Source of the DNA: Aurantiacibacter xanthus
GTDB taxonomy: Bacteria; Pseudomonadota; Alphaproteobacteria; Sphingomonadales; Sphingomonadaceae
Assembly (NCBI RefSeq): GCF_003584015.1
Contig: NZ_QXFM01000100.1
Coordinates: forward strand, 1-64,000
Direction: 5' to 3'
DNA: 64,000 nucleotides
Shown here piece after piece: positions 18,050 through 25,368 of the stretch (position 1 is its first letter; each line of letters opens with the position of its first letter). The notes under the pieces are model-generated. The model was not told the origin of the DNA. It saw only the letters and a list, made by a program, of their open reading frames with translations, and ran no database searches. The translations under genes and the position numbers were made by a program.

Positions 18050-18790
18050 ATGACTGAGCTTCCCCTTGCCCGCCGCGCCGTGATCCGCCTCTCCCCGCAA
18101 GACGGCGAGGAGGACGTGGCGAAGTTCCTACAAGGCCTCGTGACCAACGACGTGACCGGCGACCTGCCCGTATATGCCGCGCTGCTTTCGGCGCAGGGCA
18201 AGACGCTGTTCGACTTCCTCGTCTGGCGCGAGGGCGACGATTTACTGCTCGATTGTGAAGATAAGCACGCCGACGAACTGGTAAAACGTCTGTCGCTCTA
18301 CCGCCTGCGGCGCAAGATCGCGATTGCGCGCGATTCGGCGCTGGCCGTCTGGTGGTCACCCGATTCGCCAGAAGGCGCGGCAACGACACCCGACCCCCGC
18401 CTCGCCGCACTGGGCTGGCGCGGGCTTGGCCCGGCGGGCTCCGATGGCGGCGACACAGCCGATGCCGCATGGCTCGCCCACCGCCTTGCCTGCGGCGTGC
18501 CCGAAGGACGTGCCGAACTGGGCGACATTCTGTGGCTCGAAACCAATGCGGTAGAACTCAACGGCGTGAGCTTCACCAAGGGTTGCTATGTCGGACAGGA
18601 AAACACCGCGCGGATGAACTGGCGGCAGAAGGTCAACCGGCGGCTGGTGGTGGTCCCGCACGACCGGTCCGAGGAAAAGCGCCGCAAGGCGGACCATGCC
18701 GAACTGGGCCATGCTGTCGACCACCTGCGGATCGACGATATTCCCGCCGACCTGGTGCCCGCCTGGCTCCCGCTCGGCTCTGACGTCTAG
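18050..18790 (+). CDS. ygfZ: Folate-binding Fe-S protein YgfZ/GcvT-like
   Basis: A 246-residue member of the YgfZ/Iba57 family, which uses folate to help assemble or repair certain iron-sulfur proteins. The diagnostic motif KGCYVGQE is at residues 177-184, preceded by LGDILWLETNAVELNGVSF. The N-terminal domain begins with RRAVIRLSPQDGEEDVAKFLQGLVTNDV. The length is a little short for the family but typical of alphaproteobacteria. Its stop overlaps the convergent TetR gene by four bases. Confidence 0.92.
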   Translation: MTELPLARRAVIRLSPQDGEEDVAKFLQGLVTNDVTGDLPVYAALLSAQGKTLFDFLVWREGDDLLLDCEDKHADELVKRLSLYRLRRKIAIARDSALAVWWSPDSPEGAATTPDPRLAALGWRGLGPAGSDGGDTADAAWLAHRLACGVPEGRAELGDILWLETNAVELNGVSFTKGCYVGQENTARMNWRQKVNRRLVVVPHDRSEEKRRKADHAELGHAVDHLRIDDIPADLVPAWLPLGSDV

Positions 18791-19386
18791 GTCGTCGCTT
18801 CGAGACGTTCGCGGGCAATGACGAGCAGATCTTGCCCGTGCCGGCGCGCGGTGTCATCGTCGACCGCCAGCGATCCGGCCAGGTCGTCACCAATGATCGC
18901 CATGCCCAGCGCCATCAGCACCAGCGAATAGGTCAGTTCACGCCGCGTCACCGTTTCGGCGCTGGACGCCGCTGGCGGCAGCGTCTCGTCGATGAGTTCC
19001 TGCATTGCCTCCAGAATCGGATCGAGCGCCTTCTTGTGCCCGGTATTGAGCATCCACGCTGCCAGCGCCGCGCCCCCGCCCGAACCGAAGGTATCGAACA
19101 CCAGATCAACCAACCGGCGCGGATCGCCATCGCTCACCCGGATGAAATGCGCCGCCTGGGCGATATCGTCGCAGATCGTGGCCGCAAGATGATCGGCCAG
19201 AGCGAGTTGCAACCCCGCAGCAGAACCAAAGTGGTGCAACAGATTGGCATGGGTGCGGTTCACCCTTTCCGCCACCGCCTTCAAGGTCACCGCCTGCGGT
19301 CCCTGCTCGACAAGCAGGACGCGCGCCGCTTCCAAAGCGGCTGCACGACTTTCCTGAGCACTCAAGCGCCGACGGCCTACACTCAC
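18787..19386 (-). CDS. TetR-family transcriptional regulator
   Basis: A 199-residue regulator. The N-terminal helix-turn-helix is ALEAARVLLVEQGPQAVTLK followed by AVAERVNRTHANLLHHFGS (residues 16-55), a typical TetR/AcrR DNA-binding domain. The remainder is a helical ligand/dimerisation domain without recognisable subtype. The start is GTG at 19386. The 156 bases upstream are AT-rich and probably contain its promoter and perhaps its own operator. No efflux pump or enzyme is adjacent, so the target genes are not evident. Confidence 0.85.
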   Translation of the reverse strand: MSVGRRRLSAQESRAAALEAARVLLVEQGPQAVTLKAVAERVNRTHANLLHHFGSAAGLQLALADHLAATICDDIAQAAHFIRVSDGDPRRLVDLVFDTFGSGGGAALAAWMLNTGHKKALDPILEAMQELIDETLPPAASSAETVTRRELTYSLVLMALGMAIIGDDLAGSLAVDDDTARRHGQDLLVIARERLEATT

Positions 19387-19542
19387 TCGAATCCCCGACT
19401 TCTCAAAGCCCGTTACGCGACCATCTACAATTATCGTTCTGCATCACCGAGCGGCTTAAAGTAAGCAATATCCTATCAACTCAGGTATTCAAAGTGGAAA
19501 GTAAGCATAAGTATACACTGACAATTCCGTAAGTTCAGTTTA

Positions 19543-20079
19543 TCAATACAGATCAGTGGCCTTCGCCAATGACAAGCGGTAGCGACGGGCTGGAACCCTC
19601 TCGCCGCCACGCCCTGCACTTGCCGTCGGCTCAAGTCGATCCTCGGGCAAAAAGCCCCACTTTTGCAGAACCTTACCCGAAGCTGGATTGTCGAGGAAAT
19701 GCCCCGCGCGGGCTTCATGAATGCCAAGCGCCCGCGCCGTGCGCAGCACCGCGCCGACCGCCTCGCTGCCATAGCCCTGGCGCTGGCGGTTACTGGCAAT
19801 CCAATAGCCGAGTTCGTATGCCGGACCGGGACCAGCGGGCGCGAGCCCGATCGTTCCGATCAGAGGCGCACCGTCATCTCCCGGCAGGGTGATCGCGAAC
19901 AGCATCTCATCAGCGCCGCGCGGCTTGTCGCAGAAAGCGTGTGCATCTTCGGTGGTGTATGGCCAGGGCGCGCTCGCAAGCATGCGCACGACGCTTTCGT
20001 CGGAAAGCCCGGCGAACAGTTCGCGCCAGTCTTCGGGAAAGATCGGCCGCAACATCAGCCGTTCGCTTCGTATGAACAT
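19543..20079 (-). CDS. GNAT-family N-acetyltransferase (RimJ/RimL type)
   Basis: A 178-residue acetyltransferase. The start MFIRSERLMLRPIFPEDW is typical of the RimJ/RimL subgroup. The acetyl-CoA binding loop appears in ASNRQRQGYGSEAVGAVLRTA near residue 105, followed by FLDNPASGKVLQKWGF, another family hallmark. I chose ATG at 20079 because AAGGGA lies just upstream; the open frame runs ten codons further. The substrate could be a ribosomal protein or a small amine. It lies on the same strand as rplU-rpmA but after a strong terminator, so it is probably transcribed separately. Confidence 0.86.
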   Translation of the reverse strand: MFIRSERLMLRPIFPEDWRELFAGLSDESVVRMLASAPWPYTTEDAHAFCDKPRGADEMLFAITLPGDDGAPLIGTIGLAPAGPGPAYELGYWIASNRQRQGYGSEAVGAVLRTARALGIHEARAGHFLDNPASGKVLQKWGFLPEDRLEPTASAGRGGERVPARRYRLSLAKATDLY

Positions 20080-20145
20080 CGCATTTCCCTTCCAAGGGCC
20101 CACGGTCACAGACCTCCGCAGGCGGCGGATGGAAGGAGAAAACGC

Positions 20146-20174
20146 AAAAAAGGAGACGGGTCGGCCCCATCTCC
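20146..20174 (-). terminator. Intrinsic terminator of rplU-rpmA
   Basis: Read on the minus strand, GGAGATGGG (20174-20166), loop GCCGA and CCCGTCTCC (20160-20152) form a 9-base stem with one G-T pair, followed directly by TTTTTT (20151-20146). It is 68 bases past the rpmA stop codon and separates the ribosomal operon from the acetyltransferase gene. Confidence 0.88.
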
Positions 20175-20180
20175 TTCCAG

Positions 20181-20204
20181 TGTCGGGCTATTTGCCGCCC
20201 GACA
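20181..20204 (-). other. Stem-loop in rpmA trailer (second hairpin)
   Basis: The 8-base arms TGTCGGGC (20181-20188) and GCCCGACA (20197-20204) are perfectly complementary with an 8-base loop. It sits between the rpmA stop and the terminator, adjacent to another hairpin at 20206-20227. Confidence 0.6.
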
Positions 20205-20205
20205 G

Positions 20206-20227
20206 GGGCCATCCCGGTGGATGGCCC
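20206..20227 (-). other. Stem-loop in rpmA trailer (first hairpin)
   Basis: The 9-base arms GGGCCATCC (20206-20214) and GGATGGCCC (20219-20227) are perfectly complementary around a 4-base loop, 14 bases after the rpmA stop codon on the minus strand. No T-run follows. Confidence 0.6.
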
Positions 20228-20241
20228 GCTATCGCCATCCG

Positions 20242-20511
20242 TTATTCGGCAGCTTCTGCCATAACGTCGACCGATACGTATTTGCGGCCGAGCTTGCCGT
20301 CGTGAAAGCGCACGACGCCTTCAGCGGTGGCAAACAGGGTGTGGTCCTTGCCGAGGCCGACATTGGTGCCCGGGTAGAACTTGGTGCCGCGCTGACGCAC
20401 GAGAATGTTGCCGCCGAGCACCTGCTGCCCGCCGAACTTCTTGACGCCAAGACGCTTGCTTTCCGAATCGCGACCGTTGCGCGACGAGCCGCCAGCTTTC
20501 TTATGTGCCAT
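20242..20511 (-). CDS. rpmA: 50S ribosomal protein L27
   Basis: The 89-residue L27 protein sits near the peptidyl transferase centre of the 50S subunit. It starts [20 protein letters not shown], the conserved N-terminus, and continues with [24 protein letters not shown] and [12 protein letters not shown]-type sequence. Length is standard. It follows rplU with a 39-base gap and is the last gene of the operon, ending in three consecutive hairpins, the last an intrinsic terminator. Confidence 0.98.
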   Translation of the reverse strand: MAHKKAGGSSRNGRDSESKRLGVKKFGGQQVLGGNILVRQRGTKFYPGTNVGLGKDHTLFATAEGVVRFHDGKLGRKYVSVDVMAEAAE

Positions 20512-20550
20512 TGTGTCTTACTCCGTAATCCTGAGCCGGGCGTGCCGGAC

Positions 20551-20895
20551 TTATTCCTTGTCAGCCTTGGCAGCAGCCTTCTTGGCAGCCGGCTTGCTGT
20601 CGCCCACGCCGAGGATGCGCAGCAGGGTCATCTGCTGGCGGTGGCCGTTCTTGCGGCGATAGTTGTGACGGCGACGCTTCTTGAAGACGATCACCTTCTC
20701 GCTCTTGGCCTGAGCGATGATCTCGGCCGAAACCGTGACCTTCGCCGCGTCGGCAAGGCTCTCGCCCTCACCGGCGAGCAGGATATCGTCCAGCACGATC
20801 TTGTCGCCGGCTTCACCTGCCAGCTTCTCAACCGCGATCTTGTCTCCTTCGGCGACGCGATACTGCTTGCCGCCCGTGCGCACTACTGCGAACAT
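20551..20895 (-). CDS. rplU: 50S ribosomal protein L21
   Basis: The 114-residue L21 protein binds 23S r[23 protein letters not shown] is the conserved start; the RNA-binding stretch [19 protein letters not shown] is near residue 70. The C-terminus ends in a short Lys/Ala-rich tail. The frame is open 20 codons upstream, but the conserved Met at 20895 is the true start. The leader on the minus strand contains a hairpin followed by six T residues at 20971-20994, suggesting an attenuator or an upstream terminator. Confidence 0.98.
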   Translation of the reverse strand: MFAVVRTGGKQYRVAEGDKIAVEKLAGEAGDKIVLDDILLAGEGESLADAAKVTVSAEIIAQAKSEKVIVFKKRRRHNYRRKNGHRQQMTLLRILGVGDSKPAAKKAAAKADKE

Positions 20896-20970
20896 GGTGC
20901 TATAATCCGTTTCATCTAGCGTCGTCCTCGTCAGGATCGGGCCTGCATGACCCATCCCCGCGCAAACAAC

Positions 20971-20994
20971 AAAAAAGGGCGCCTCGGGGGCACC
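20971..20994 (-). terminator. Terminator-like hairpin in the rplU leader
   Basis: On the minus strand, GGTGCC (20994-20989), a 5-base loop and GGCGCC (20983-20978) form a 6-base stem with one T-G pair, then C and TTTTTT (20976-20971). It lies 76-100 bases upstream of the rplU start. The next gene upstream is on the opposite strand, so no obvious gene needs a terminator here. A TTGACT (21035-21030) that could be a -35 element lies upstream. Confidence 0.6.
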
Positions 20995-21109
20995 GCAAGA
21001 GCGCTGCCGTTAGGCGATGCCCCACAACGAGTCAATGCCGAGAACGTCGAGGACACCAAAAATTGCCGGGCTGGAAAGCCGTCGCGGCTCCGGCTAGTGC
21101 CATAGTCCC

Positions 21110-21619
21110 ATGACAGCCAGAATCGCCATATTGTTCGTCGCGGCCGGGCCGCTTGCGCTGGGTGCCTGCGCCACGCCTTCAGGCGAATATCCCTCGCTCG
21201 CCCAGCGCGAGATCGAGCGGACCGGCCTGGTGATGACCCCGCCGCAGACGATTCCCTCCCCGCCGCAAAGCCCGGCCGCACCGGTGCTGACTGAGGCGAG
21301 CGAACTGGTCGATTCCGTGCGCACGGTGCATGCGGCATTCCTCGCCGGGGAAGCTGCCGTTCGCTCGCGAGTTGCCGCAGCGCGCGGGGCCACGTCCGGT
21401 AGCGAGGCCTGGGCGCTGGCAGAGGTGGCGCTGGCAGGACTGAGTTCGCAGCGCAGCCGCGCGATGGTGGCGCTGGCCGATCTCGACCGACTCTACATCG
21501 CTGCCAGCACCTCGGGCGAATCGACCGAGACCATCGGCGCCGCTCGCAGCGAGGCCGCAAGCATGGTGGCTGCCGAAGACGCCGTACTATCCGAACTCAC
21601 CGCGCAGCTTCGCTCGTAG
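21110..21619 (+). CDS. Hypothetical lipoprotein
   Basis: A 169-residue protein of unknown function. The N-terminus is a lipoprotein signal peptide, hydrophobic and ending in ALGAC with Cys20 as the lipidated residue. Residues 40-60 are Pro-rich (PPQTIPSPPQSPAAP) and the rest is Ala-rich and helical, possibly coiled. No recognised domain. It is divergent from rplU (214 bases between starts). The predicted location is the periplasmic face of a membrane. Confidence 0.7.
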   Translation: MTARIAILFVAAGPLALGACATPSGEYPSLAQREIERTGLVMTPPQTIPSPPQSPAAPVLTEASELVDSVRTVHAAFLAGEAAVRSRVAAARGATSGSEAWALAEVALAGLSSQRSRAMVALADLDRLYIAASTSGESTETIGAARSEAASMVAAEDAVLSELTAQLRS

Positions 21620-21631
21620 CGCTATCGCACG

Positions 21632-21665
21632 AAAAATGCGCGGGGCCGCCCTCGTGGCCCCGCGC
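21632..21665 (-). terminator. Intrinsic terminator of the 60-aa membrane protein gene
   Basis: A perfect 10-base inverted repeat, GCGCGGGGCC (21638-21647) and GGCCCCGCGC (21656-21665), with an 8-base loop. On the minus strand it is followed by ATTTTT (21637-21632), so it terminates leftward transcription, 46 bases past the stop of the small gene at 21712-21894. It may also act on the convergent lipoprotein mRNA as a hairpin. Confidence 0.85.
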
Positions 21666-21711
21666 AACTCTGAAGACTGTGCCCATATGGCAGCCGCTGA
21701 TGGCAATGCCC

Positions 21712-21894
21712 CTAAGCCAGAGCAGCTATCGCCGCCGAACCCAGCGCCCAGAGAATTATCAGGACCGGGAGAAAATAGTCCTGAACTCGTGAAGCCCGAT
21801 CGCGTGCGCGATCCGGCGTGAATGCTGAGGTGCCGATAGAATTGGCGGCAGCACTGGTGGCCAGTACTGCGGTCGTTTCGCCTGCTTTCGCCAT
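21712..21894 (-). CDS. Small membrane protein with C-terminal anchor (60 aa)
   Basis: A 60-residue protein with a Ser/Ala/Thr-rich N-terminal half, a basic stretch (PDRARDRASRVQDY) and one C-terminal hydrophobic segment, FLPVLIILWALGSAAIAALA, that reaches the last residue. It looks tail-anchored. Support for it being real: a strong SD-like GGGAG (21903-21907) 8 bases upstream of ATG, and a dedicated intrinsic terminator just downstream. Its position beside the moa operon may be chance. Family and function are not recognised. Confidence 0.65.
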   Translation of the reverse strand: MAKAGETTAVLATSAAANSIGTSAFTPDRARDRASRVQDYFLPVLIILWALGSAAIAALA

Positions 21895-21972
21895 CTGCCC
21901 GGCTCCCTCGTTACGAAACCGATTTGGCGTTATTGCGGGCAGCCATCCTTGATCGCGGTCAAATCGACGCGA

Positions 21973-22467
21973 TCATTTGCTCCAGCGGGCAAGATCGGAA
22001 TGATCCTGCTCGCGCGGTTCGATCCAGTGCCAGCCGTCGCCGCGCAACTCGCGCTTCCAGAACCAGCTGTCGGACTTCAGATGGTCCATGCAGTAGTCGA
22101 CCGCGGCGATAGCCCCGCGCCGATGCTGCGCGCAGGCCGCGACCATCACGATCGGCTCGCCCGGCTCCATCACACCGTGACGGTGCATCACCAGCAGCCC
22201 GAGCAGCTCGAACCGGTGCGCAGCCTCCTCGGCCCGCGCCTCCATGCCGGGGCGGGTCATTTTCTCGTAGTGCAGCAGTTCGAGCGCGCGCACGTCGTCA
22301 TCGGCGCGCACGGCCCCGATGAAGCTCGCAAGGCCACCATAGCCCGGATGGGCATTCGTGAACGGCCCGAGCAAGGCACCGGGATTGAACGGCTGATCGA
22401 CCAGATGGACGTGGATAGCTATGTCAGCCCCCGGAAACGGGTGGGAGCAGCGCGATCTCGCTGCCAT
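21973..22467 (-). CDS. moaE: Molybdopterin synthase catalytic subunit MoaE
   Basis: Large subunit of molybdopterin synthase, which inserts two sulfurs into cyclic pyranopterin. Conserved MoaE features are GYGGLASFIGAVR, LELLHYEKMTRPG, HRHGVMEPGEPIV and the active-site lysines in MDHLKSDSWFWKRE. The family domain begins around the second half of the overlap with moaD, but no ATG, GTG or TTG lies close to it. The ATG at 22467 (164 aa) overlaps moaD by 44 bases and is the best conventional start; a rarer start nearer 22428 cannot be excluded. It is last of the folB-SDR-like-moaA-moaD-moaE operon. Confidence 0.85.
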   Translation of the reverse strand: MAARSRCSHPFPGADIAIHVHLVDQPFNPGALLGPFTNAHPGYGGLASFIGAVRADDDVRALELLHYEKMTRPGMEARAEEAAHRFELLGLLVMHRHGVMEPGEPIVMVAACAQHRRGAIAAVDYCMDHLKSDSWFWKRELRGDGWHWIEPREQDHSDLARWSK

Positions 22468-22666
22468 CGGGCGCGGCGAGCGCAGCTTTGTCGGCCACCA
22501 GCGCACCATCGAGCGCGAGCTTGACCTTTTCGCCCTGCACCTGAGCCGCAAGCTGCGGGCCAAGCGCGGCGAGCAGCCCGTCCCAGTCGAGCGGACCGGC
22601 GACATCGCGCTCGGGCGCGCCGGCAAGGTCGGCCAGCTTGCCGAGGAAAACGAGCTTGACCGCCAT
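22424..22666 (-). CDS. moaD: Molybdopterin synthase sulfur carrier subunit MoaD
   Basis: An 80-residue ubiquitin-fold sulfur carrier. It begins AVKLVFLGKLADLAG and ends in SGG, the C-terminal Gly-Gly that is activated and thiocarboxylated. The acidic loop and IALLPPVSGG terminus are characteristic. The start ATG overlaps the moaA stop codon (TGATG) and the 3' end overlaps moaE, so the three genes are tightly coupled. Confidence 0.93.
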   Translation of the reverse strand: MAVKLVFLGKLADLAGAPERDVAGPLDWDGLLAALGPQLAAQVQGEKVKLALDGALVADKAALAAPDGSEIALLPPVSGG

Positions 22667-23667
22667 CAGCCGCCCGTCACCGACATGTGCCGCGGCTGCG
22701 CGGGGCCGCTGCCCTGCTCGATGCGGAAGTGGTGCTTTTCAGGCTTGATGCGCATGGCTTCGTCAAGCGCCTCGGCCAGCCGCGCATCGGGCGTGTCGGA
22801 GCGCAGGGCCGCGCGCAGGTCGACCATTTCGGCGCCGCCAAGGCAGGCATAGAGCTGGCCGGTGGCGGTGATGCGGATACGGTTGCACGAGGCGCAGAAA
22901 TTGTTGGTCAGCGGAGTGATGAAACCGAGCCTGCCGCCGGTTTCCTCCACCCGCACATAGCGCGCCGGACCGCCGGTCGAATCGGCAATGTCGGTCAGCG
23001 TCCAGCGCTGTTCGAGCCGGTCGCGCACCGCGGGCAGCGGCAGGTAGTGATCGGAGCGCTCGCCCTCGATCTCGCCCAGCGGCATGATCTCGATCAGCGT
23101 CATGTCGGCCCCGCGCGCGTGGGCCCATTCGACGAGGAAGGGAATCTCCTCCTCGTTGAGCCCCTTCAGCGCCACGGTGTTGAGCTTGACCTTGAGCCCC
23201 GCCGCCTGCGCTGCCGCGATCCCGCGCAGCACCTGAACCAGCCGGTCACGCCGCGAGAGCTGCTCGAACAGCGCGCTGTCCATCGTATCGAGGCTGACGT
23301 TGATGCGGCGGATACCGGCGGCGAACAGATCCTCGGCGAACTCTTCGAGCCGGGTGCCGTTGGTGGTCAGCGTGAGTTCGTCGAGCCCATCGCCGATCTT
23401 GCGGCCGAGCGCGCGAATCAGATCGATCACGTCGCGCCGCACCAGCGGTTCACCCCCGGTGAGGCGGATCTTGGTGATCCCGCGTTCGATCATGGCGAGC
23501 GAGAGCTTGTGCAGCTCTTCGAGGCTCAGCACGTCCTTCTTGGGCAGGAACTGCATCGCCTCGGGCATGCAATAGGTGCAGCGCAGATCGCACCGGTCCG
23601 TCACCGACAGGCGCAGATAGGAGATGCGGCGCTGGAAGGCGTCGACCAGAGGCTGGCTACAGGACAT
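22666..23667 (-). CDS. moaA: GTP 3',8-cyclase MoaA
   Basis: Radical SAM enzyme that converts GTP to 3',8-cyclo-dihydro-GTP in molybdenum cofactor synthesis. The 333-residue protein has the SAM cluster motif CDLRCTYC (Cys26, 30, 33), the GGEPLVRRD motif, and the second cluster motif with FCASCNRIRITATGQLYAC near residue 255. It ends in the conserved Gly-Gly (MSVTGG). It is 22 bases after the SDR-like gene and overlaps moaD by one base, in one operon with folB. Confidence 0.97.
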   Translation of the reverse strand: MSCSQPLVDAFQRRISYLRLSVTDRCDLRCTYCMPEAMQFLPKKDVLSLEELHKLSLAMIERGITKIRLTGGEPLVRRDVIDLIRALGRKIGDGLDELTLTTNGTRLEEFAEDLFAAGIRRINVSLDTMDSALFEQLSRRDRLVQVLRGIAAAQAAGLKVKLNTVALKGLNEEEIPFLVEWAHARGADMTLIEIMPLGEIEGERSDHYLPLPAVRDRLEQRWTLTDIADSTGGPARYVRVEETGGRLGFITPLTNNFCASCNRIRITATGQLYACLGGAEMVDLRAALRSDTPDARLAEALDEAMRIKPEKHHFRIEQGSGPAQPRHMSVTGG

Positions 23668-23689
23668 TGCCCCCTACTTAGCCATTTTC

Positions 23690-24031
23690 TCAGCGATTGC
23701 CATCCAAGCAGAGCACTTGGCCCGTCACCCCCGGCGCGCGGGCCAGATAGGCGAGCGCCTGCCCCCTCGCCTCCTGCGCCTCGGCAACGCTGGCGATGGC
23801 GTTCACCCGCACCGGCGCAAGTTCGCGCGCAAGTTGGCCCACCACGGCTTGGCGCCAGCTGGCATGGGTGTGATCGGCGGCGGCAAAGTCGATCACCACC
23901 AGCGGGTACTTCTGCGCTTGCTCGCGCACCAGCGGAACGAGGCTAGCATGGAACTGGGCGGCGGCATCGAGCGCGCTTTCGGGCAAATCCCGCGCGTCAA
24001 CAATCGCCGGTCCGCTTGGCGTTAAGGTCAT
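23690..24031 (-). CDS. Short SDR-like (Rossmann fragment) protein
   Basis: A 113-residue protein that resembles the C-terminal half of short-chain dehydrogenases: WRQAVVGQLARELAPVRVNAIA followed by QALAYLARAPGVTGQVLCLDG, where full-length SDR proteins have the post-catalytic helix and substrate loop. The Gly-rich NAD(P) motif and the YxxxK catalytic pair are absent. The N-terminal 60 residues contain PLVVIDFAAADH, possibly strand 4-5. ATG at 24031 overlaps the folB stop by four bases. Given its place between folB and moaA it may be a degenerate or repurposed pteridine reductase-like protein; that is inference. Confidence 0.6.
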   Translation of the reverse strand: MTLTPSGPAIVDARDLPESALDAAAQFHASLVPLVREQAQKYPLVVIDFAAADHTHASWRQAVVGQLARELAPVRVNAIASVAEAQEARGQALAYLARAPGVTGQVLCLDGNR

Positions 24032-24399
24032 CGCCGGTCGCGGTGGAGCGTGATGCCGATCTTCTCGTCCGCTTCGGAAAGCGCCAGCTTCACGATCTTG
24101 ACCGTCACCGCCTCTACGCGCTCGTCCTGCAGGAACAGCGTCTCGCACACGTGATCGGCCACGGCCTCGATCAACTGGTAATGCGTGTCGCCCAGCGCTT
24201 CGGAGCAGGCGAACTTCAAATCCATGTAGTTCTTGCTCGCGCTCAGCGGCGTTTCGGGGACAAAGCGTTCGGGCGGGCACCGGAAACGCACCTGCACCGT
24301 AAAGCGCAGCGGCTGCGGGCGGCCTGTCTCCTCCGAGTAGATGCCCGTGAAGACATCGTGTTCGAAGTCGGCCAGTTCGAGAATGAGGCTGTCTGCCAT
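24028..24399 (-). CDS. folB: Dihydroneopterin aldolase FolB
   Basis: Converts dihydroneopterin to 6-hydroxymethyl-dihydropterin and glycolaldehyde in folate synthesis. The roughly 123-residue protein has the FolB start LILELADFEHDVFTGIYSEE, then a pterin-binding Tyr/Lys region and VAVKIVKLALSEAD-like C-terminal strand (VTVKIVKLALSEADEKIGI). ATG at 24399 is used; ATG at 24411 would add four residues and is equally possible. It heads an operon of pterin genes: the next gene overlaps by four bases and moaA, moaD, moaE follow. Confidence 0.88.
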   Translation of the reverse strand: MADSLILELADFEHDVFTGIYSEETGRPQPLRFTVQVRFRCPPERFVPETPLSASKNYMDLKFACSEALGDTHYQLIEAVADHVCETLFLQDERVEAVTVKIVKLALSEADEKIGITLHRDRR

Positions 24400-24516
24400 G
24401 GCGCGCCGCATGGCACCGCCGTGGAACCTTGGCAAGCGCCCCGGTGTTAGTATCGTTGACGCAGCAGGGCGAATGTGCGCTTTTTCGCGCTCAGGCCAAT
24501 CGAGGGGACCACAGCG

Positions 24517-25302
24517 ATGACCGAGACAACCGCATACGAGACCGACACGAGGACTGACCAGCTCTCGACGGGTGCCAGGATCGCGCGCGGCCTGGGTGCC
24601 TTCGCGCTTGGCGGCGCGCTGCTGGCCATTGCCATCGCCTTCGTCGGGCTGACGCTGGCGCGCTACGACCTGATCGACAAGCTTTCGGGTTTCCGCACCT
24701 TCATGACGATGATGTGGCCCGCGGGCGTGCTCGCCATTGCGGCGCTGCTGGCGCTGGTTATCGGCTTCGTGGTGAAAGGCGGCGGCAAGCGCTGGCAGGC
24801 TGGCCTCGCGCTGGTGCTAAGCGCCGGGCTGGTGCTGGTGATGTATACGCAGGTGGTGATGCCCGCGAGCAAGGCCCCGCCGATTCACGACGTGACCACC
24901 GACCTCAACAATATGCCCCAGTTCGTCGCGCTCGAGGTTCCGCAGGTCAGCACCGGGCCGTTCTCGACCGAGGAATGGCGCGCGTTTCACACCGGAGCCT
25001 ATTCCGATGTGCAGCCGATCCTCATCAACCGCAGCCCGTCCGAAGTGCTGGCCGCCGCGCGCGTGCTGATGGAGCAGCGCGGTTGGGAAGTTTCGCCCAC
25101 GCAGCCGCTCAAGGAGCAGCTCGAAGCCACGGCCTTTGCCGGCTATCTGCGCTTCCGCGACGACGTTGTTGTGCGCGTGACGCCGGTGATGGACGGCTCG
25201 ACCCGCGTCGATATGCGCTCGGTCAGCCGCGTGGGGGTGAGCGATCTTGGGTACAACGCGCAGCGTATCCGCGATTTCCTGAAAGACCTTTCGGCGGCCT
25301 AG
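24517..25302 (+). CDS. DUF1499 membrane protein
   Basis: A 261-residue protein with a Thr-rich cytoplasmic N-terminus, three hydrophobic segments (about residues 20-45, 60-85 and 92-112) and a C-terminal DUF1499 domain starting near PIHDVTTDLNNMPQF. DUF1499 is a domain of unknown function common in alphaproteobacteria and plants. ATG at 24517 has GAGGGG (24502-24507) 9 bases upstream, better than the ATG-less extension before it. It is divergent from folB; 117 bases separate the starts. Confidence 0.82.
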   Translation: MTETTAYETDTRTDQLSTGARIARGLGAFALGGALLAIAIAFVGLTLARYDLIDKLSGFRTFMTMMWPAGVLAIAALLALVIGFVVKGGGKRWQAGLALVLSAGLVLVMYTQVVMPASKAPPIHDVTTDLNNMPQFVALEVPQVSTGPFSTEEWRAFHTGAYSDVQPILINRSPSEVLAAARVLMEQRGWEVSPTQPLKEQLEATAFAGYLRFRDDVVVRVTPVMDGSTRVDMRSVSRVGVSDLGYNAQRIRDFLKDLSAA

Positions 25303-25311
25303 AAAGCGACA

Positions 25312-25339
25312 CCGTTCGTCTCCTCCTCACCACGAACGG
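25312..25339 (+). terminator. Hairpin after the DUF1499 gene
   Basis: Perfect 8-base arms CCGTTCGT (25312-25319) and ACGAACGG (25332-25339), 9 bases after the stop codon, without a T-run. It lies between convergent genes, so it may serve both. Confidence 0.45.
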
Positions 25340-25368
25340 AAGGGAGTTCAGGCGAACGCCGAACGAGG

